From positions 205,333 through 269,332 of the forward strand of contig UQZA01000001.1 of assembly GCA_900545515.1 (NCBI GenBank): a stretch of 64,000 nt of DNA. Direction: 5' to 3'. The notes beneath the pieces were generated by a model, which searched no databases, was not told where the DNA came from, and worked only from the letters and a program-made list of their open reading frames with translations. Position 1 is the first letter of the stretch. Each line of letters opens with the position of its first letter. This DNA is from an uncultured Eubacteriales bacterium. GTDB lineage: Bacteria; Bacillota; Clostridia; Oscillospirales; Oscillospiraceae. The translations under genes and the position numbers were made by a program. Positions 60,853 through 64,000 of the stretch are shown here, piece after piece.

Positions 60853-61156
60853 GGTGCGCTTGCGCAAATTTAAATGCATGGACGTACAAGCTGCGTCTTG
60901 TCCACCGCCTCAAAGGGCAGGACGTCTCAGGGGCAGCCAAGAACTACGGTGCGTCCCTACGGGCCTCTGGTAGATCCGTCAGCCAGAAAATGGGCAATTT
61001 TAAACGTTACGCGGTACTACCCCGTCTATGTGTGATCCTGGCCAATTTGCAGGGTTTGCCTTAGCGGTACACCTATGCCTCCCATATAAGCTATAGCGCT
61101 ACCGCGCCAGTATAAAAAAGTACATGCTTTTGCCCGGCATTTTTTGGCAACGGCAG
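60853..61156. other. Intergenic region without a recognisable gene
   Basis: About 300 bases between divergent promoters. A GCGGTA/TACCGC pairing near 61062-61105 is visible; the small reading frames on both strands lack start signals and resemble nothing I know. Confidence 0.4.
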
Positions 61157-61185
61157 TTGCGTTTTCAAATCGGCTTTGGTATAAT
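61157..61185 (+). promoter_or_regulatory. Promoter of the PlsC-type gene
   Basis: TTGCGT (61157-61162), 17 bases, TATAAT (61180-61185). Confidence 0.7.
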
Positions 61186-61239
61186 AAAGAAACTTTCCCG
61201 GGGCACAGTACCGGGGCCTTACCTGGGAGGTTATGCGTC

Positions 61240-62076
61240 GTGCTGATGAATGGCATTTTGGTTTTGGCTGCCCTGGGGGCGCTGGGCGCTTGTTTTGGGC
61301 TGGGTAGCTTTTCCTCCCTGGCCTTCTTGTGGCAGCTGCCCCTGCTCTTTGCAGGGCTTTGGCTGGGCCTGGTTCTGCTGGCCTTCCTGTTCCTGGTGCT
61401 GTGGTGTCTGCCCATCTCCCTGGATCAGCCGGTGGAAGCAGACAGCAAAGCAGACCGGCGGGTGCTCTATCTCTACGAAGAGCTGACCCTAACCCTGCTC
61501 CAGGTCAAAATTCATACCACTGGCCTGGAGAAGCTGCCCCAGGAAGGGCGCTTCCTCCTGGTGTGCAACCATCTCAGCTTGCTGGACCCCCTCATCCTCC
61601 ACATCTATACCAAAAAAAGCCAGCTGGCCTTTATTTCCAAGCGGGAAAATGACCGGCTCTTCATCGTAAACAAACTGATGCATAAAACTCTGTGCCAGCC
61701 CATCAACCGGGAAAACGACCGGGAAGCTTTGAAAACCATTTTGAAATGCGTAGACATTCTGGAACAAGACAAAGCGAGCATCGCCGTTTTTCCGGAAGGC
61801 TATACCAGTCGGACCGGCCATCTGCAGCCCTTCCGGAACGGCGTCTTTAAAATTGCCCAGCGTGCCAAGGTGCCCATTGTGGTCTGCACCCTCCGGGGAA
61901 CAGCCCCTATCTTTCGCAACGCCGCCCACCTTCGCCGGACCCACGTATACCTGGACTTGCTGGAGGTCCTCCCGGCCAGCCAGCTGAAGGGGCCCACCAA
62001 AGACATCGGCGACTACGTTTTTGCCGCTATGGCTCAAAACCTGGGCGACCCCATGCCAGACACAGACCACAGTTGA
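61240..62076 (+). CDS. plsC: 1-acyl-sn-glycerol-3-phosphate acyltransferase family protein
   Basis: A 278-residue membrane acyltransferase: two N-terminal hydrophobic segments (about 5-58), then the PlsC domain with the catalytic H-x4-D motif His111/Asp116 (CNHLSLLD), an INREND block, FPEGYTSR (184-191) and the VVCTLRGT block. It would acylate lysophosphatidate in phospholipid synthesis. GTG 61240 is chosen (GGGAGG at 9 bases); ATG 61246 is the alternative. Single gene, promoter at 61157. Confidence 0.9.
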   Translation: MLMNGILVLAALGALGACFGLGSFSSLAFLWQLPLLFAGLWLGLVLLAFLFLVLWCLPISLDQPVEADSKADRRVLYLYEELTLTLLQVKIHTTGLEKLPQEGRFLLVCNHLSLLDPLILHIYTKKSQLAFISKRENDRLFIVNKLMHKTLCQPINRENDREALKTILKCVDILEQDKASIAVFPEGYTSRTGHLQPFRNGVFKIAQRAKVPIVVCTLRGTAPIFRNAAHLRRTHVYLDLLEVLPASQLKGPTKDIGDYVFAAMAQNLGDPMPDTDHS

Positions 62077-62130
62077 CAGGACCGTCCCACTGTGATAAGA
62101 TAGGCCACGGTTGACAAGCAGTCCTCATTT

Positions 62131-62181
62131 GCGAGCATGATGGAATCGGCAGGTATGTGAGGTTTCGGTGCCGTCACCTCG
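62131..62181 (+). repeat. Degenerate tRNA-Leu-like 5' fragment, copy 1
   Basis: GCGAGCATGATGGAATCGG follows the 5' end and D-arm of the tRNA-Leu at 63866, then degrades and ends in a GGTGCCGTCACC block. No T-arm or 3' acceptor. It ends 12 bases before the P-loop gene. Confidence 0.6.
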
Positions 62182-62193
62182 ACATCAGGATTT

Positions 62194-62697
62194 ATGATGA
62201 ATAAGGTACTTGTAATTGGTTGTCCCGGAAGTGGTAAAAGCACCTTTTCACGGGCTTTGCAGCAAGTGACAGATCTCCCGCTCTTTCATCTTGATATGCT
62301 CTACTGGAATCCTGATGGGACAGCCGTACCCAAGAAAACGGTGTTTCAAGAACGTCTTCGTGCAGTCATGTCCGGAGAGCGCTGGATCATTGATGGCAAC
62401 TACGGCTCAACGATGGAACTGCGAATGGCATCGTGTGATACTGTTATATTCCTTGATTACCCAGCAGAGCTCTGTCTGGAGGGCATCGAAGCCAGGAAAG
62501 GCAAGCCCCGCCCTGATATGCCGTGGAAAGGTTCCACAGAGGACGAAGACGAGGAATTTATCGCCTTCATAAACGACTACGCTGCAAAAAGCCCCCCTAA
62601 GGTACTGGAGCTTTTGGAAAAGTATTCAGGCAAAAACATCATCATCTTGAAGGAACGCCAAGATGCCGATGCCTTTCTTCGCGGGATGTCTAAATAG
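62194..62697 (+). CDS. Small P-loop kinase-like protein (FlaR/adenylate-kinase-like)
   Basis: A 167-residue nucleotide-binding protein. Walker A GCPGSGKS (9-16), a FHLDMLYWNPDG segment, RWIIDGNYGST and an IFLDYPAELCLEGI segment followed by an acidic lid, the layout of the FlaR/'topology modulation' and adenylate-kinase-like ATPases. Substrate unknown. There is no good ribosome site (only TCAGGA) before the ATG; the preceding DNA is the tRNA-Leu-like fragment. Lower GC and a different codon mix from the housekeeping genes suggest acquisition. Confidence 0.82.
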   Translation: MMNKVLVIGCPGSGKSTFSRALQQVTDLPLFHLDMLYWNPDGTAVPKKTVFQERLRAVMSGERWIIDGNYGSTMELRMASCDTVIFLDYPAELCLEGIEARKGKPRPDMPWKGSTEDEDEEFIAFINDYAAKSPPKVLELLEKYSGKNIIILKERQDADAFLRGMSK

Positions 62698-62724
62698 CTG
62701 CCGTATTTTGCGGCCGTTCATATA

Positions 62725-62776
62725 CGCCCTTGTGATGGAATTGGTAGATTCGGTAGATTTCGGTGATGTCACCTCG
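62725..62776 (+). repeat. Degenerate tRNA-Leu-like 5' fragment, copy 2
   Basis: GTTCATA upstream context, then TGTGATGGAATTGGTAGATT resembling the tRNA-Leu D-arm and ending in GGTGATGTCACC. It ends about 26 bases before the GIY-YIG gene. Confidence 0.6.
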
Positions 62777-62802
62777 CAGAAGGTTTGACTGGGGGCAGCG
62801 TT

Positions 62803-63627
62803 ATGGTGATGTTTGGAAAAACAATATCTCTGTTTCTAATTGAAGGAGACCCCAATAAACGGTGGGTGTGTGAGCTTTCCAATTGGAATGGAAAAGCCTA
62901 TAAAATTCCGCGCATTGATGTGAAGCGATGCAGTGATAGAAAAGATCTAGCCTCCTGCGGTGTTTATTTTCTGTTTGGCAGGAGTGACTCCGATGAAAAA
63001 GGAATTGTTTATATCGGCGAAGCAGAAAATGTATACGAGCGGTTGAAGCAGCATGATGCCCCCAATGGAAAAGATTTTTGGAATGAGTGCATTGTGTTTA
63101 TCAGCAAAGACAATCGCCTTAACAAGGCCCACATTAAGTATTTGGAGCGCCGCTGTTATTCCCTCGCAAAAGAGGCAGATCGTTACTATATTGAGAACTC
63201 TACAATTCCCGCTGATGCCTCGCTGACAGAAGCAGAGCAGGCAGAAATGGAAGAGTTTTTATATAATATCCGCATGATCAACAATGTTTTGGGGCATAAA
63301 GTTCTGGAATCACTGATAGCAGAGGAAGTAGGCGATACAGAGTCTGCCAGTCAAATTCTTTACATACAGGCGGCGCGCGGCGCAAATGCGAAAGGAATGC
63401 AGACGAATGAGGGTTTTGTGGTCTTGAAGGGATCACAGGTTGCGGATACCGTGACGCGCTCCTGCCCCAAGCAAATCTGCACACTCCGGCAAAAACTGAC
63501 TGAAAATGGCATTATCGATGCGAACTGGACTTTTACAGAGAACCGGGTGTTCAGCAGTCCCTCCACCGCAGCAGGCGTTGTAATGGGGCGAAGTGCCAAC
63601 GGCCTGACTGAATGGCGTGTGCCCTAA
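62803..63627 (+). CDS. GIY-YIG nuclease family protein with DUF4357-like C-terminus
   Basis: A 274-residue protein. The N-terminal part (about 45-140) has GVYF (53-56) and IVYIGEAENVYERLKQH (68-84), the GIY...YIG core with the following Arg, and an H-I-K-Y-L-E-R block with the catalytic-type Glu. The C-terminal ~60 residues resemble DUF4357 (SPSTAAGVVMGRSANGLTEW). Such proteins are common in accessory regions; a nucleic-acid role is likely but the target is unknown. ATG 62803 is chosen, with GGGGG upstream. AT-richer than the housekeeping genes, consistent with transfer. Confidence 0.85.
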   Translation: MVMFGKTISLFLIEGDPNKRWVCELSNWNGKAYKIPRIDVKRCSDRKDLASCGVYFLFGRSDSDEKGIVYIGEAENVYERLKQHDAPNGKDFWNECIVFISKDNRLNKAHIKYLERRCYSLAKEADRYYIENSTIPADASLTEAEQAEMEEFLYNIRMINNVLGHKVLESLIAEEVGDTESASQILYIQAARGANAKGMQTNEGFVVLKGSQVADTVTRSCPKQICTLRQKLTENGIIDANWTFTENRVFSSPSTAAGVVMGRSANGLTEWRVP

Positions 63628-63730
63628 AGAGAGAGTCATCTTTATCATTCTATGCGTAGATTTCCGACGTGCACTTTCTCCTTTCTTTTTGTAAAATAAC
63701 AACCGGGATACATCCCCCAGCAGTTCATAT

Positions 63731-63780
63731 GTGGGCATGGTGGAATCGGTGGACTCGGTGAATTTAGGTGACGTCACCTT
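63731..63780 (+). repeat. Degenerate tRNA-Leu-like 5' fragment, copy 3
   Basis: GTGGGCATGGTGGAATCGG and ATTTAGGT match the acceptor 5' strand, D-arm and anticodon loop of the downstream tRNA-Leu; it then ends in the palindrome GGTGAC-GTCACC. The 40 bases before it (from 63691) also match those before the intact tRNA (from 63826). Confidence 0.7.
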
Positions 63781-63865
63781 AGGGAAGGTTTTTTCGGCTT
63801 TCCTTGATTTCCTGAGAATGATTTTATAAAATAACAGCCAAAATGCATTCTCCGGCTGTTCATAT

Positions 63866-63950
63866 GCGGGTATGATGGAAATGGTCGACATGCAGGATTT
63901 AGGTTCCTGTGCCGTGAGGCGTGTGGGTTCGAATCCCACTACCCGCACCA
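63866..63950 (+). tRNA. tRNA-Leu (anticodon UAG)
   Basis: Acceptor GCGGGTA pairs with TACCCGC (63940-63946), discriminator A and an encoded CCA (63948-63950). Anticodon stem CAGGA/TCCTG encloses TTTAGGT, so the anticodon is TAG. A class II long variable arm and the GTGGG-TTCGAAT-CCCAC T-arm are present. Confidence 0.96.
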
Positions 63951-63990
63951 CGTCGTCGCGGACTGCATATCGTTCGCGACGACTTTTTTT
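63951..63990 (+). terminator. Terminator of tRNA-Leu
   Basis: GTCGTCGCG/CGCGACGAC stem (9 bp) followed by T7, directly after the CCA. Confidence 0.92.
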
Positions 63991-64000
63991 CAAAAAGTCA

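Noticed and set aside
61026..61415. 129-codon minus-strand frame upstream of plsC
   Set aside because: Mostly antisense to the plsC start, overlaps its promoter, no ribosome site.
63433..63993. 186-codon minus-strand frame with the VVGFEPTRLTA run
   Set aside because: It is the antisense of tRNA-Leu and of the GIY-YIG gene; this peptide is a well-known artefact of tRNA-Leu antisense translation.
1..64000. CRISPR arrays, insertion sequences, prophage
   Set aside because: No regularly spaced direct repeats, transposase or phage structural genes were seen on either strand.

Overview
The window looks like chromosomal DNA of a GC-rich, gut-type Clostridia bacterium (Firmicutes, probably Oscillospirales). 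The evidence is a low-GC-Firmicutes style of expression signals (AGGAGG ribosome sites, TTGACA/TATAAT promoters) in GC-rich coding DNA, S-layer homology (SLH) anchored surface proteins, a PPi-type phosphofructokinase, a FabK/FabT-type fatty acid operon, a eukaryote-type single-chain glycyl-tRNA synthetase and a radical-SAM peptide cluster of a clostridial type. Genus cannot be fixed from the sequence alone.

Layout. 1-1.5 kb: divergent glycolytic genes (PPi-PFK fragment and class II FBP aldolase). 1.5-14 kb: a 2651-residue SLH-anchored subtilase, its upstream ArsR-type regulator, and a divergent 925-residue SLH protein. 14-18.2 kb: a CAT/E2-like acyltransferase, a NatAB-type ABC exporter, a YARHG-domain protein and a 36-residue membrane peptide. 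18.4-26 kb: a cysteine-rich RiPP cluster (radical SAM/SPASM maturase, TIGR04066-like protein, carrier-like protein without the carrier serine, 75-residue precursor with eight cysteines, FtsX/LolD-type ABC exporter). 26.4-30.1 kb: nucleoside/simple-sugar ABC transporter (ATPase and two permeases) behind an attenuator-like leader. 30.4-39.2 kb: a second giant SLH subtilase (2433 residues) with a second 374-residue ArsR-type regulator, in the same arrangement as the first pair. 39.5-44.2 kb: glyQS, a DUF975 protein, a DacF-type carboxypeptidase and a YcxB-like membrane protein. 44.5-45.6 kb: rpsF-ssb-rpsR. 45.8-55.4 kb: a complete type II fatty acid operon (acpP accB accC accD accA fabH fabK fabD fabG fabF fabZ fabT). 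55.6-60.7 kb: nucleoside salvage (tdk deoC deoD deoB cdd) and a BMP-type lipoprotein. 61.2-64 kb: a PlsC-type acyltransferase, then a tRNA-Leu region in which degenerate 5' pieces of tRNA-Leu alternate with a P-loop kinase-like gene and a GIY-YIG gene.

How the genes work together. The BMP lipoprotein, ABC transporter, thymidine kinase, cytidine deaminase, phosphorylase, phosphopentomutase and deoxyriboaldolase make a nucleoside uptake and catabolism route, split over two loci. The fatty acid operon has one strong promoter whose start region is covered by a perfect 22-bp palindrome, the expected site for a regulator such as the FabT-like protein encoded at the operon's end. Each giant surface protease has its own promoter with a palindromic operator and a dedicated regulator gene just upstream. 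The most interesting parts are the RiPP cluster, the duplicated regulator-protease units, and the tRNA-Leu-like repeat array at the right end.
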